From: Nevskia soli DSM 19509
Lineage (GTDB): Bacteria > Pseudomonadota > Gammaproteobacteria > Nevskiales > Nevskiaceae
Assembly (NCBI RefSeq): GCF_000711955.1
Contig: NZ_JONR01000026.1
Location: forward strand, 1-49,776
Direction: 5' to 3'
Length of the DNA: 49,776 bases
How positions within the stretch are numbered: position 1 is the first letter of the stretch; every line of letters starts with the position of its first letter. The position numbers and the translations under genes were made by a program. The notes under the pieces are model-generated. The model ran no database searches. It had not been told where the DNA came from and saw only the letters and a program-made list of their open reading frames with translations. Shown here piece by piece: positions 1 to 8,507 of this stretch.

Positions 1-745
1 CGTAGGGGATGGCGTCGCTTGAGGCTGGTGCAGCGGGGGCCGGAACCGGCGCTGAAGCGGCCGGAGCGGCTTCGGCCTTCTTCTCCGGAGTGGGTTTGTT
101 TTCTTCCGCTGCGGCAGCCGGCTCGGCTTCCCCGCCACCGGAAACCTCCAGGGTGCACACCGCATCGCCCTGGGACAGCTTGTCGCCGACCTTGACCTTC
201 AGGCCGCTGACGATGCCCGCCGCCGGTGCAGGCACATCCATGGTGGCCTTGTCGGATTCCAGGGTCAGCAGGGGGGCGTCTTTCTCGACAACATCCCCGT
301 CCTTGACGAAGACTTCGATCACGGGAATGTGGTCGTAGTTGCCGACGTCGGGGATGGTGACGGCGAGCTTGGAAGGAGCAACGGCCTTGGCCGGCGCGGC
401 TGGTGCCTTCTCCGGAGCCTTTTCGGCTTTGGGCGCTTCCTTCTTTGGTGCGGGCTGCTCCGCTTCGGCCGGGGCTCCCGCTTTCGGAGCGGCTTCGGCT
501 TCGCCGGCCAGCTCCAGCACCAGGACGGCATCGCCTTGCGAGACCTTGTCGCCGACTTTCAGTTTGATGCTCTTGATGACGCCGGCTTCAGGGGCCGGAA
601 CGTCCATGGTGGCTTTATCGGATTCCAGGGTGACCAGGGAGGTTTCCTTCTCCACCTGGTCACCGACCTTGACCAGCACGTCGATCACCGGCACGCCGTC
701 GTAGTTGCCGATGTCGGGGACTTTGACTTCCAATTCCTTTGCCAT
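1..745 (-). CDS. aceF: Dihydrolipoyl acetyltransferase (E2 of pyruvate dehydrogenase), N-terminal part, cut by the window edge
   Basis: E2 core of the pyruvate dehydrogenase complex: its lipoyl arms carry the acetyl group from E1 to CoA in the cytoplasm. Only about 248 N-terminal residues lie in the window. Two lipoyl domains are visible (about residues 2-78 and 127-203), each with the lipoylation motif ESDKATMDVPAP (Lys about 44 and 166). They are joined by an Ala/Pro/Lys/Glu-rich flexible linker, and a second such linker starts near residue 205. The peripheral-subunit-binding and catalytic domains would lie beyond the left edge. The ATG at 745 follows AAGGAA and sits 12 bp after the aceE stop, so the two genes are one operon. 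The frame is open to the edge, with no sign of damage. Confidence 0.95.
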   Translation of the reverse strand, partial: MAKELEVKVPDIGNYDGVPVIDVLVKVGDQVEKETSLVTLESDKATMDVPAPEAGVIKSIKLKVGDKVSQGDAVLVLELAGEAEAAPKAGAPAEAEQPAPKKEAPKAEKAPEKAPAAPAKAVAPSKLAVTIPDVGNYDHIPVIEVFVKDGDVVEKDAPLLTLESDKATMDVPAPAAGIVSGLKVKVGDKLSQGDAVCTLEVSGGGEAEPAAAAEENKPTPEKKAEAAPAASAPVPAPAAPASSDAIPY

Positions 746-757
746 AAGAGAGATTCC

Positions 758-3475
758 TTATTCCTTGGCCGGATTGGGCTTGTCGACGTTGATGCCGTAC
801 TTCTGGATGGCTTCGGCGAGTTTCTTCCTGGGGAAGCTGCCTTGCTCGACCAGGGCGGTCAGCGCTTTCAGGGTGACCCAGCGGCGGTCGACTTCGAAGA
901 AGTCGCGCAGCTTCTCGCGGGTATCGCTGCGGCCGAAGCCGTCGGTGCCCAGGACGTGGTAGGGCATCGGCACGAAAGGACGGATCTGCCCGGCGTAGGC
1001 TTTCATGTAGTCGGTGGCGGCGATGGCCGGGCCGGCCAGTCCCCCTAAGCATTCGGCCACATAGGACTTTCTGGGCTTGTCGTTGGGGTGGAGCAGGTTC
1101 CAGCGCTCGACGTCCTGGCCGTCGCGGGCCAGCTCGGTGAAGCTGGGGGCGCTCCACACGTCGCTGGTCACGCCCCAATCATTCTTCAGCAGCTCGGCGG
1201 CGGCGATGACTTCGCGCAGGATCGAGCCGCTGCCCAGCAGCTGCACGTGCTTGTCGCCCGGCTTTTCGCAGGGCTGCAGGAGGTACAGGCCCTTGATGAT
1301 GCCCTGCTCCACGCCTGCCGGCATCGCCGGGTGCTTGTGGTTCTCGTTGTAGACGGTGAGGTAGTAGTAGCCGTCCTCGTCGTCCACCAGCATGCGCTTG
1401 AGGCCGTCGTGGATGATGGTGACCAGCTCGTAGGAGAAGGCGGGGTCGTAGGAGCGGCAGTTGGGAACCACGCTGCTGAAGATCTGGCTGTGGCCGTCTT
1501 CGTGTTGCAAGCCTTCACCGTTGAGTGTGGTGCGACCGGCGGTGCCGCCCAGCAAAAATCCGCGCGCACGCATATCGCCGGCGGCCCAGCACAGGTCGCC
1601 GATGCGCTGGAAACCGAACATGGAATAGAAGATGTAGAAGGGCAGCAGGCTGACGCCGTGGTTGGCGTAGCTGGTCGCCGCGGCGATCCAGCTGGACATG
1701 GCGCCGGCTTCGGTGATGCCTTCCTCCAGCACCTGGCCCTTGATGTCCTCGCGATAAAACGCGAGCTGGTCGGCGTCTTCCGGTTTGTACTTCTGACCCA
1801 CCACCGAATAAATGCCGAGCTGGCGGAACATGCCTTCCATGCCGAAGGTGCGGGCTTCGTCCGGGATGATCGGTACGACGCGTTTGCCGACCTTCTTGTC
1901 GCGGATCAGGGCCTGGAGGAACTGCACGAAGGCCATGGTGGTACTGATCTCGCGCTCGCCGCTGCTGTCCAGCAGGCGCTGGAAGCTGCCGAGCGGCGGC
2001 AGCGGCAGGTTTTCCTTGGTCACCCGGCGCTGCGGCAGGTAGCCGCCCAGGGCTTCGCGCCGCTGCTTCATGTACTGCATCTCCGGCGCATCTTCCGCCG
2101 GCTTGTAGAACGGCATGTCCTTCAGCTGCGCATCGGAAATCGGCAGCTGGAAGCGGTCGCGGAAGGCGCGCAGCGAGTCTTCGCCCATCTTCTTCTGCTG
2201 ATGGGTGGTGTTCTGGCCTTCGCCGTCCTCGCCCATGCCGTAGCCCTTGACCGTCTTGGCCAGGATCACGGTGGGGCTGCCGGTGTGCTTGCTGGCCGCG
2301 GCATAGGCGGCATAGACCTTGTGCGGATCGTGGCCGCCGCGGTTGAGACGGCCGATGTCCTCGTCCGTCATGGTCGAGACCAGCTTGAGAAGCTCCGGAT
2401 GCTTGGCGAAGAAGCTCTCGCGGACGTACTTGCCGCCCTTGGCCTTGTAGGCCTGATACTCGCCGTCGACGGTTTCGTTGAAGGCCTTGATCAGCAGGCC
2501 GGTCTTGTCCTGCGCCAGCAGCGCATCCCAGCCGCCGCCCCACAGCACTTTCAGGACATTCCAGCCGCCGCCGCGGAACACGCCTTCCAGCTCCTGCACG
2601 ATCTTGCCGTTGCCGCGCACCGGGCCGTCGAGGCGCTGCAGATTGCAGTTGACCACGAAGATCAGGTTGTCGAGTTTCTCGCGCGCGGCGATATCCACCG
2701 CGCCCAGGCTCTCCGGCTCGTCCATCTCGCCGTCGCCGCAGAAGCACCAGACCTTGCGGCTGCCGGGCTTCATCAGGCCGCGGTTTTCCAGGTACTTCAT
2801 CAGGCGCGCCTGGTAGATCGCCATGATGGGGCCGAGGCCCATGCTGACGGTGGCGAACTGCCATAGGTCCGGCATCAGCCAGGGATGCGGGTAGCTGGAC
2901 AGGCCGCGGCCGGGTGCACGGTCCACTTCCATGCGGAAGCGGCGCAACTCGTCTTCGCTGATGCGGCCTTCCAGGAAGGCGCGGGCATAGATGCCGGGCG
3001 TGCAATGGCCCTGGATGTAGATCAGGTCGCTGCCGTCGGCGTGATCCGGTCCCTTCCAGAAATGGTTGAAGCCCACGTCATACAAGGTGGCGGCGGAGGC
3101 GAAGCTGGCGAGGTGGCCGCCGACGCCGGTGTTGCCGCGGTTGGCGTTGATCACCATCGCCATGGCGTTCCAGCGCATCAGCGACAGCGCTTTCCATTCC
3201 AGCGCCTGGTCGCCGGGAGAGCGTTCCTCCAGGTGCGGTGGGATGGTGTTGATGTAGGCGGTGTTGGGTGAGAAGGGGATGTAGGCACCGGACAGGCGCG
3301 CTTTCTCCTGCAAGGCCTCCAGCAGGAAGTGGGCGCGCTCGGGGCCTTCGCGCTCCAGCACCGCCTGCAGCGCCTCCAGCCACTCCCGCGTTTCCTGCGG
3401 ATCGGCGTCGTTGTGGATTTCGATGCGGGTGCCGCTGTCCACCAGATTGCTGCGGTCTGCGCTGCCTGCGTCCAT
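758..3475 (-). CDS. aceE: Pyruvate dehydrogenase E1 component, homodimeric type
   Basis: Thiamine-diphosphate-dependent decarboxylase that converts pyruvate to a lipoyl-bound acetyl group on AceF. The protein is about 905 residues, close to the 887 of E. coli AceE, so it is the single-chain homodimeric E1 and not the alpha/beta type. The TPP/Mg site is visible as GDGEMDEPES followed by VVNCNLQRLDGPVRGN. I chose the ATG at 3475 because AGGAG lies 7 nt upstream; an in-frame GTG at 3493 would add six residues and lacks that spacing. The gene is first in the aceE-aceF operon and is divergent from a LysR-type regulator that shares its upstream region. Confidence 0.97.
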   Translation of the reverse strand: MDAGSADRSNLVDSGTRIEIHNDADPQETREWLEALQAVLEREGPERAHFLLEALQEKARLSGAYIPFSPNTAYINTIPPHLEERSPGDQALEWKALSLMRWNAMAMVINANRGNTGVGGHLASFASAATLYDVGFNHFWKGPDHADGSDLIYIQGHCTPGIYARAFLEGRISEDELRRFRMEVDRAPGRGLSSYPHPWLMPDLWQFATVSMGLGPIMAIYQARLMKYLENRGLMKPGSRKVWCFCGDGEMDEPESLGAVDIAAREKLDNLIFVVNCNLQRLDGPVRGNGKIVQELEGVFRGGGWNVLKVLWGGGWDALLAQDKTGLLIKAFNETVDGEYQAYKAKGGKYVRESFFAKHPELLKLVSTMTDEDIGRLNRGGHDPHKVYAAYAAASKHTGSPTVILAKTVKGYGMGEDGEGQNTTHQQKKMGEDSLRAFRDRFQLPISDAQLKDMPFYKPAEDAPEMQYMKQRREALGGYLPQRRVTKENLPLPPLGSFQRLLDSSGEREISTTMAFVQFLQALIRDKKVGKRVVPIIPDEARTFGMEGMFRQLGIYSVVGQKYKPEDADQLAFYREDIKGQVLEEGITEAGAMSSWIAAATSYANHGVSLLPFYIFYSMFGFQRIGDLCWAAGDMRARGFLLGGTAGRTTLNGEGLQHEDGHSQIFSSVVPNCRSYDPAFSYELVTIIHDGLKRMLVDDEDGYYYLTVYNENHKHPAMPAGVEQGIIKGLYLLQPCEKPGDKHVQLLGSGSILREVIAAAELLKNDWGVTSDVWSAPSFTELARDGQDVERWNLLHPNDKPRKSYVAECLGGLAGPAIAATDYMKAYAGQIRPFVPMPYHVLGTDGFGRSDTREKLRDFFEVDRRWVTLKALTALVEQGSFPRKKLAEAIQKYGINVDKPNPAKE

Positions 3476-3510
3476 CGCTCGCTCCTCGCACACGCCGGAG
3501 GCGCATGGTT

Positions 3511-3658
3511 TGTCTGATATCGGGCAGGTCTCCGCAGGGAGCCCGCCCGCTGTGAAACGGCCGCGTGGAGACGGGCCGCTCGGAATGGCGCGACTGTAGA
3601 CGCCGCAATTTCATATGTCTAATATCTTGAAACAGACAACTCGATATGTTTGAGATAT
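3511..3658. promoter_or_regulatory. Divergent control region with three LysR-type repeat boxes
   Basis: The 187-bp space between aceE and the LysR gene holds a repeated motif. TGTCTGATATC (3511-3521) lies in the aceE leader. ATATGTCTAATATCT (3613-3627) and ATATGTTTGAGATAT (3644-3658) lie next to the LysR start. The last two begin 31 bp apart, about three helical turns, as expected for a LysR dimer-of-dimers. TGTCT (3616-3620) and AGACA (3634-3638) also form a dyad with a 13-bp spacer. Binding by the adjacent regulator is inferred. Confidence 0.5.
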
Positions 3659-3662
3659 ACAT

Positions 3663-4607
3663 ATGGAATTGCGCCACCTGCGCTACTTCATCACCGTCGC
3701 GGAAGAACTCAACTTCACCCGCGCCGCGAAACGCCTGGGCATGGAGCAGCCGCCGTTGAGCCAGCAGATCCGGCACCTGGAGGAGGAAGTCGGCACGCCC
3801 TTGTTTCAGCGCCTGCCGCGCGGCGTCGCGCTGACCGGCGCCGGCGGCTCTTTCCTGCTCGATGCGCGGGATATCCTGGAGCGGGTGCGGCTGGCCACAG
3901 AGCATGCGCAACGCGTGGCGCGCGGCAACCTCGGGCGCATCCGCGTCGGCATGATCAACTCCGCGCCGTTCCATCCGTTCCTGCCGCGCCTGATCCGCGA
4001 ATTCGGCCAGCGCTATCCGGAAGTGGCGCTGTCGCTGGAGGAGGACACCACGCCGGAACTGGCCGAGGCCACGCGCGACGGCTCGGTCGACGTGGCTTTC
4101 GTGCGTCCGCTGCTGGGCGAGGCCGCGGATCTGGTGATCGAGACGCTGTTCGACGAGGAGATGGTGGTGGCGCTGCCGGAAGGGCATCGCCTGACCCGGC
4201 TGCGCTCGCTGCCACTGACTGCGCTGGCCCAGGAAAGCTTCGTGCTGTTTCCGCGCCCGGTCGGGTCCGGCCTTTACGACGAGATCATCTCCGCCTGTCG
4301 CCGCGCGGGTTTCGGCCCGCACATCGGCCACGAGGTGCGGCAGGTAACGTCCATCGCCAACCTCGTCGCCGCCGACCTGGGTGTTTCGGTGGTGCCGGCG
4401 TCGATGCAGCAGGTGCTCTCCACCGGCGTGGTTTACCGGCCGATCGAGGGCGATGCGCCGAAAGCGCGCATGAGCATGGCGTACCGCCGGGACGATCCCT
4501 CGGCCACGGTGCGCAATATGATCGAACTGGCGCACCAAGTGCTGCGCAAGATGTCACTACAGCGCACTTCGAAGAGTTCGACGCGGCGTGAAAAGCATTC
4601 GACATGA
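3663..4607 (+). CDS. LysR-family transcriptional regulator divergent from aceEF
   Basis: DNA-binding regulator of 314 residues, the usual LTTR length. The N-terminal winged helix-turn-helix (residues 1-60) starts MELRHLRYF and includes NFTRAAKRLGMEQPPLSQQI, like the BenM/CatR branch. A periplasmic-binding-fold effector domain spans about residues 90-295. It is transcribed away from aceE across a region with repeat boxes, so self-regulation and control of aceE are both plausible; the effector cannot be read from sequence. No strong Shine-Dalgarno precedes the ATG, which is preceded by GAGATATACAT. Its 3' end overlaps the start of the following lipoprotein gene by 20 bp, suggesting co-transcription. 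Confidence 0.93.
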   Translation: MELRHLRYFITVAEELNFTRAAKRLGMEQPPLSQQIRHLEEEVGTPLFQRLPRGVALTGAGGSFLLDARDILERVRLATEHAQRVARGNLGRIRVGMINSAPFHPFLPRLIREFGQRYPEVALSLEEDTTPELAEATRDGSVDVAFVRPLLGEAADLVIETLFDEEMVVALPEGHRLTRLRSLPLTALAQESFVLFPRPVGSGLYDEIISACRRAGFGPHIGHEVRQVTSIANLVAADLGVSVVPASMQQVLSTGVVYRPIEGDAPKARMSMAYRRDDPSATVRNMIELAHQVLRKMSLQRTSKSSTRREKHST

Positions 4608-5265
4608 TCGCCCGACATTACTGCGCGCCTGCCTGTGTTGGCTTGCGGTGTTATTGCTGACGGCCTGTGGCGCCGCCGGCCATCGCCCCGATCCCGCGCC
4701 TGTTTCAGCGCCTGGACCGACGACCAAGGTCTATGTGTTGCGTCGTGGCTGGCACACCGACATCGCCTTTCCCGCCGACGGGATACCCGGCCCGCTGGCC
4801 GGCATCGCGCGTGATTTCCCCGGGGCGCAGTACCTGGTATTCGGCTTTGGTGATCGTCGCTATCAAGTGGCGGAGCACAAGGCGGGTAGCGCCGCGCTGG
4901 CGCTGATCTGGCCGGAGCGTGGCCTGATTCTGGTCAGCGCGCTGAAGAACAAGCCGGAGGAGGCCTTCGGCGTCGGCAATACCGGGTGGTTCGACCTGCC
5001 GGAATCACAGGGTCGGGCGGTGGCGGATTTCGTATGGCAGTCGCTGGAGCAAGGGACGGATGGCGGCGTTCCTCATCCTTATGCAGATGGCCCCTACGCG
5101 GACAGCCGGTTTTATCCTTCAACACGTGTTTATGCGGGAGTTCGCACCTGCAATACCTGGACCGCGGAAGCGCTGCATGGTGGAGGTCTGCCGGTGCAGA
5201 GCTTCGGCGTCATGTCATCCGAGCAGGTCTGGATGCAGTTGGAAGGTTTGCGCCCGGATTCCTGA
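4588..5265 (+). CDS. DUF2459 (TIGR02117-like) lipoprotein of unknown function
   Basis: Probable membrane-anchored lipoprotein of 225 residues. A signal peptide (residues 1-26) ends in the lipobox LLTAC with Cys27 as the lipidation site. The mature part carries the family's hallmark patterns VYVLRRGWHTDI and CNTWTAEALHGGGLPVQS. Family function is unknown; the paired WHTD and CNTW motifs hint at a cysteine-hydrolase-like fold, but that is only a guess. The GTG start at 4588 lies inside the end of the LysR gene, and I chose it because it gives a complete signal peptide. A weak hairpin (CGCCC/GGGCG) lies about 20 bp after the stop. Confidence 0.8.
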   Translation: MKSIRHDRPTLLRACLCWLAVLLLTACGAAGHRPDPAPVSAPGPTTKVYVLRRGWHTDIAFPADGIPGPLAGIARDFPGAQYLVFGFGDRRYQVAEHKAGSAALALIWPERGLILVSALKNKPEEAFGVGNTGWFDLPESQGRAVADFVWQSLEQGTDGGVPHPYADGPYADSRFYPSTRVYAGVRTCNTWTAEALHGGGLPVQSFGVMSSEQVWMQLEGLRPDS

Positions 5266-5464
5266 GCGCGAGCACGCTGAAACGCCCCATTTGCAGGGCG
5301 GTTGTCTGCCGTCGGAACAGGCCGCCGTGGTGCCTGCGGGCACGACGATAGTGGTCGACGGCGGCGGTCCTTCGACGATGTGTTTGATTTTGAGTCGAGC
5401 GCCGCGCGCGAAGTTCCCCTTGACTCACCTTTGGGCAGGAGCATCCCGACTCTTGCACACAAAC

Positions 5465-5493
5465 AAAAAGACCCGCACGAAGCGGGTCTTTTT
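5465..5493. terminator. Bidirectional rho-independent terminator
   Basis: A perfect 12-bp stem, AAAAAGACCCGC / GCGGGTCTTTTT, with a 5-nt loop. It has T-runs in both directions, so it can end the lipoprotein transcript from the left and the 80-residue membrane protein gene from the right. The rest of 5266-5464 contains no gene I can support. Confidence 0.85.
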
Positions 5494-5513
5494 CAGCAGC
5501 CGGGTTTCGACGC

Positions 5514-5756
5514 TCAGGCAGCCTTGGCAGTCACCTGATTGGCAGCTGCGGCGCGGCGGCGCGACGACACCGGCGTCGCCTGTTGCAAGCGCTTCTGCAT
5601 CAAGGCGTCAAGACGCGCATCCGCCTGGAGATCTGCATTGCCCTGGGTGCGGCGGCTTTCCAGCCAGTCCAGACCAAGCAGGACGGCCAGCGCGACTACG
5701 CTCAGGCCGGTTGACCAGAGAATCACATTCACCATCAATAAAACGGGAGTATCCAT
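5514..5756 (-). CDS. Small single-span membrane protein, unknown
   Basis: 80 residues. One hydrophobic segment (about residues 5-28) is followed by a basic and Gln/Ala-rich cytoplasmic tail (WLESRRTQGN, then SSRRRAAAA). I do not recognise a family. It is supported as a gene by the ATG at 5756 with AGGA 8 nt upstream, a clear membrane segment and a strong terminator just past its stop. Its upstream region (5757-5960) is AT-rich and is shared with the SOS-box promoter that reads the other way. Confidence 0.55.
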   Translation of the reverse strand: MDTPVLLMVNVILWSTGLSVVALAVLLGLDWLESRRTQGNADLQADARLDALMQKRLQQATPVSSRRRAAAANQVTAKAA

Positions 5757-5924
5757 TGCTTCATCCTTTGCCGGATTCCCTGGTTCGCATCATGCGAAGA
5801 GGGGACTCCAGCCATTTCGATGAATGAATTTATACGCCGCTTGTTGCGCTGCAACAATTGATATTTAGTGCAGGGATCGTTTAGGAAAACTAAATTGTCC
5901 TTTTTCCGTACGGGTTCATCCGGG

Positions 5925-5949
5925 CTGTCCAGATCGATAACATGGACAG
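5925..5949. promoter_or_regulatory. Dyad CTGTCCA-N11-TGGACAG next to the LexA box
   Basis: Perfect 7-bp inverted arms at 5925-5931 and 5943-5949. The second arm abuts the -35 hexamer of the SOS-box promoter. It does not fit the LexA spacing, so it may be the operator of a second regulator; which one is unknown. Confidence 0.4.
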
Positions 5950-5982
5950 TTGCGCTAACTACTGGACACATGTACAGTAGTT
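5950..5982 (+). promoter_or_regulatory. LexA (SOS) box overlapping a sigma-70 promoter
   Basis: TACTG-N10-CAGTA at 5960-5979 is the E. coli-type SOS consensus, with symmetry extending to 8-bp arms AACTACTG/CAGTAGTT (5957-5982). It overlaps a promoter: TTGCGC (5950-5955), a 17-bp spacer, then TACAGT (5973-5978). Predicted transcription starts near 5985, about 46 nt before the ATG at 6031. LexA bound here would cover the -10 region. Confidence 0.75.
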
Positions 5983-6030
5983 GCAAGCGGTAACCGAACG
6001 CCTGGCGCGGAACGGAAGAAGGAGCGGCAG

Positions 6031-6228
6031 ATGAAGCGTAAGCCAGTGGCAGGGAAAAGCAAAGGCGCGGCGCGCTACAAGGTGTATACGCGCCCGGAGC
6101 TGTACGACGATCAGCGCCCGCTGGCGACCTGGGCTGTGCGGCTCGGCATCGTGTTGAGCATGCTCTGCATGGTGGTGGTATTCCGCCAGCCCCTGCAGGC
6201 GGCAATCGCTTCGGTTTTCGGAGCCTGA
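6031..6228 (+). CDS. SOS-controlled small membrane protein, unknown (65 aa)
   Basis: 65 residues. A basic, polar N-terminal part (MKRKPVAGKSKGAARYK, then a DDQRP stretch) is followed by one transmembrane helix at about residues 33-52 and a short tail (VFRQPLQAAIASVFGA). Translation is well supported: AGGAG lies 6 nt before the ATG. A LexA box covers its promoter 50 bp upstream and a strong hairpin terminator follows the stop, so it is a single-gene SOS unit. I recognise no family. Small, single-span, LexA-repressed proteins in other bacteria (SidA in Caulobacter, YneA in Bacillus, TisB in E. coli) block division or depolarise the membrane. A similar job here is inference. Confidence 0.7.
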   Translation: MKRKPVAGKSKGAARYKVYTRPELYDDQRPLATWAVRLGIVLSMLCMVVVFRQPLQAAIASVFGA

Positions 6229-6268
6229 AGAAAAAATGAGCAGCGCTTTCACAGGCGATGTCGCCGCC

Positions 6269-6303
6269 AATAAAGAACCCGCCTCGCGGGCGGGTTCTTT
6301 ATT
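6269..6303. terminator. Terminator with a 15-bp stem, bidirectional
   Basis: AATAAAGAACCCGCC / GGCGGGTTCTTTATT with a 5-nt loop and A/T tracts on both sides. It ends the SOS-gene transcript. It is also a near copy of the terminator beside tRNA-Glu (6458-6498), and like that copy it is followed at once by the tRNA-Glu 3' sequence. Confidence 0.85.
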
Positions 6304-6306
6304 GAC

Positions 6307-6434
6307 TGGCGTCCCCACGGGGATTGTTCGGCGCATCCCTGCGCCTCACCCCGCGCTGAAGCGCGGGGCTGCCGCCGCTGCGCGCCGGCGCGTCGATTCG
6401 CTCCCGGCGAATCGGTCGAACCCCTGCGGGGTTC
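6307..6434. repeat. Palindromic element A, carrying split tRNA-Glu 3' sequence
   Basis: 6307-6325 is identical over 19 nt to the 3' end of the neighbouring tRNA-Glu gene (6499-6517). It stops exactly in the T-loop. A chain of hairpins follows: GGCGCA/TGCGCC (6330-6345), CCCCGCGC/GCGCGGGG (6349-6368) and CGATTCG/CGAATCG (6394-6414). The element closes with TCGAACCCC-TGC-GGGGTTC (6416-6434), which resumes the tRNA T-stem sequence. The architecture and several motifs match the element beside tRNA-Arg at 13736-13864. No ORF is supported inside. Confidence 0.7.
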
Positions 6435-6457
6435 TCATCCCCGAAGAAATCGGTGGA

Positions 6458-6498
6458 GCTAATAAAAAACCCGCCACAAGGGCGGGTCTTTTATTAGC
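6458..6498 (-). terminator. Terminator of the tRNA-Ala/tRNA-Glu transcript
   Basis: An 18-bp stem with one mismatch and a 5-nt loop. It starts on the base after the CCA of tRNA-Glu, with GC-rich inner pairs and AATAAAA/TTTTATT outer pairs. Confidence 0.85.
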
Positions 6499-6574
6499 TG
6501 GCGTCCCCACGGGGATTCGAACCCCGGTTCTCACCGTGAAAGGGTGGTGTCCTAGGCCTCTAGACGATGGGGAC
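6499..6574 (-). tRNA. tRNA-Glu (TTC)
   Basis: A 76-nt cloverleaf with CCA encoded. The acceptor pairs GTCCCCA with TGGGGAC, the anticodon loop contains TTC, and the T-arm is CGGGGTTCGAATCCCCG. It lies 32 bp downstream of tRNA-Ala and is read from the same promoter. A 19-nt copy of its 3' end lies at 6307-6325. Confidence 0.97.
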
Positions 6575-6606
6575 GAACATCATGAAAACGTACAGCAACA
6601 AAAATT

Positions 6607-6682
<76 letters not shown>

Positions 6683-6697
6683 GAGTCAAGGCGCGAA

Positions 6698-6725
6698 ATT
6701 ATACACGTGCCCGCCCTCAAGTCCA
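6698..6725 (-). promoter_or_regulatory. Promoter of the tRNA-Ala/tRNA-Glu unit
   Basis: On the minus strand: TGGACT (6725-6720), a 16-bp spacer, then a consensus TATAAT (6703-6698), followed by a GC-rich discriminator (TTTCGCGCC) typical of stringently controlled stable-RNA promoters. The start is expected near 6691, just ahead of the tRNA-Ala 5' end at 6682. Confidence 0.75.
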
Positions 6726-6872
6726 GCTATTGGAACATAAATATTTCAACCTGTCTCGCCATGTGCCCGAATCCTCTGAAGACCCCGCTGCGGGCGGCAT
6801 CGCGGCTGTCCGGCAATTCGGCATCCGTTATGATGCGCACTTCGTCTTCACGCACCTAGAAAGCACACTCCA

Positions 6873-7442
6873 ATGGCGACCGTCAGCACCAATGAAATGA
6901 AGTCCGGGACCAAGGTCCTGATCGATGGCGAACCGTACTCCATCGTCGACAACGAATACCGCAAGCCCGGCAAGGGGCAGGCGACCAACACCATCAAGAT
7001 CCGCAACCTGAAGAACGGGCGCGTGATCGAGCGCACGCTCAAGTCCGGCGACAGCTGGGAACTGGCGGACGTGGAAACGGTGGAAATGCAGTACCTCTAC
7101 AGCGACGGCGAATTCTGGACCTTCATGGATCCGAAGACGTTCGAGCAGATCCAGGCCGGCGCCGCCGCCATGGAAGAGGCCAAGCAGTACCTCAAGGGTG
7201 AAGAGACCTGCACGGTGTTGCTGTGGAACGGCGTGCCGCTGTCGGTGGCCGCGCCCAATTTCGTGCTGCTGAAGATCACCGAGACCGATCCCGGTCTGCG
7301 TGGTGACACTTCCGGCGGCGGCGGCAAGCCCGCAACGCTCGAAACCGGCGCAGTGGTGCGCGTGCCGTTGTTCGTGCAGCAGGGTGAAGTGGTCAAGGTC
7401 GACACGCGCACCGGTGAATATCTAGGACGGGTGGGAAAGTAA
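6873..7442 (+). CDS. efp: Translation elongation factor P
   Basis: EF-P binds between the P and E sites of the ribosome and rescues stalls at polyproline. At 189 residues it has the normal length, with the KOW-like N domain and two OB domains. The tip carries KPGKGQ with Lys34, the same residue that EpmA beta-lysylates in E. coli, so the lysine-type modification path is expected. A possible -10 (TATGAT, 6829-6834) lies in the upstream region, which diverges from the tRNA promoter. recA follows closely with no terminator between them, so efp and recA are probably co-transcribed. Confidence 0.97.
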   Translation: MATVSTNEMKSGTKVLIDGEPYSIVDNEYRKPGKGQATNTIKIRNLKNGRVIERTLKSGDSWELADVETVEMQYLYSDGEFWTFMDPKTFEQIQAGAAAMEEAKQYLKGEETCTVLLWNGVPLSVAAPNFVLLKITETDPGLRGDTSGGGGKPATLETGAVVRVPLFVQQGEVVKVDTRTGEYLGRVGK

Positions 7443-7481
7443 ATGGCTAAAGCTTCAGCGGCAGCGAAGGAGACGGTTTCC

Positions 7482-8503
<1,022 letters not shown>

Positions 8504-8507
<4 letters not shown>

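Noticed and set aside
3652..3665. GAGATATACATATG at the LysR start is identical to part of a common expression-vector leader.
   Set aside because: The match is 14 bases, the flanks differ and fit the repeated LysR boxes, and the gene order around it is natural. Chance likeness, not vector contamination.
5266..5464. Short open frames on both strands between the DUF2459 lipoprotein gene and the terminator.
   Set aside because: No ribosome site, no family likeness and composition like read-through of other frames; left as non-coding.
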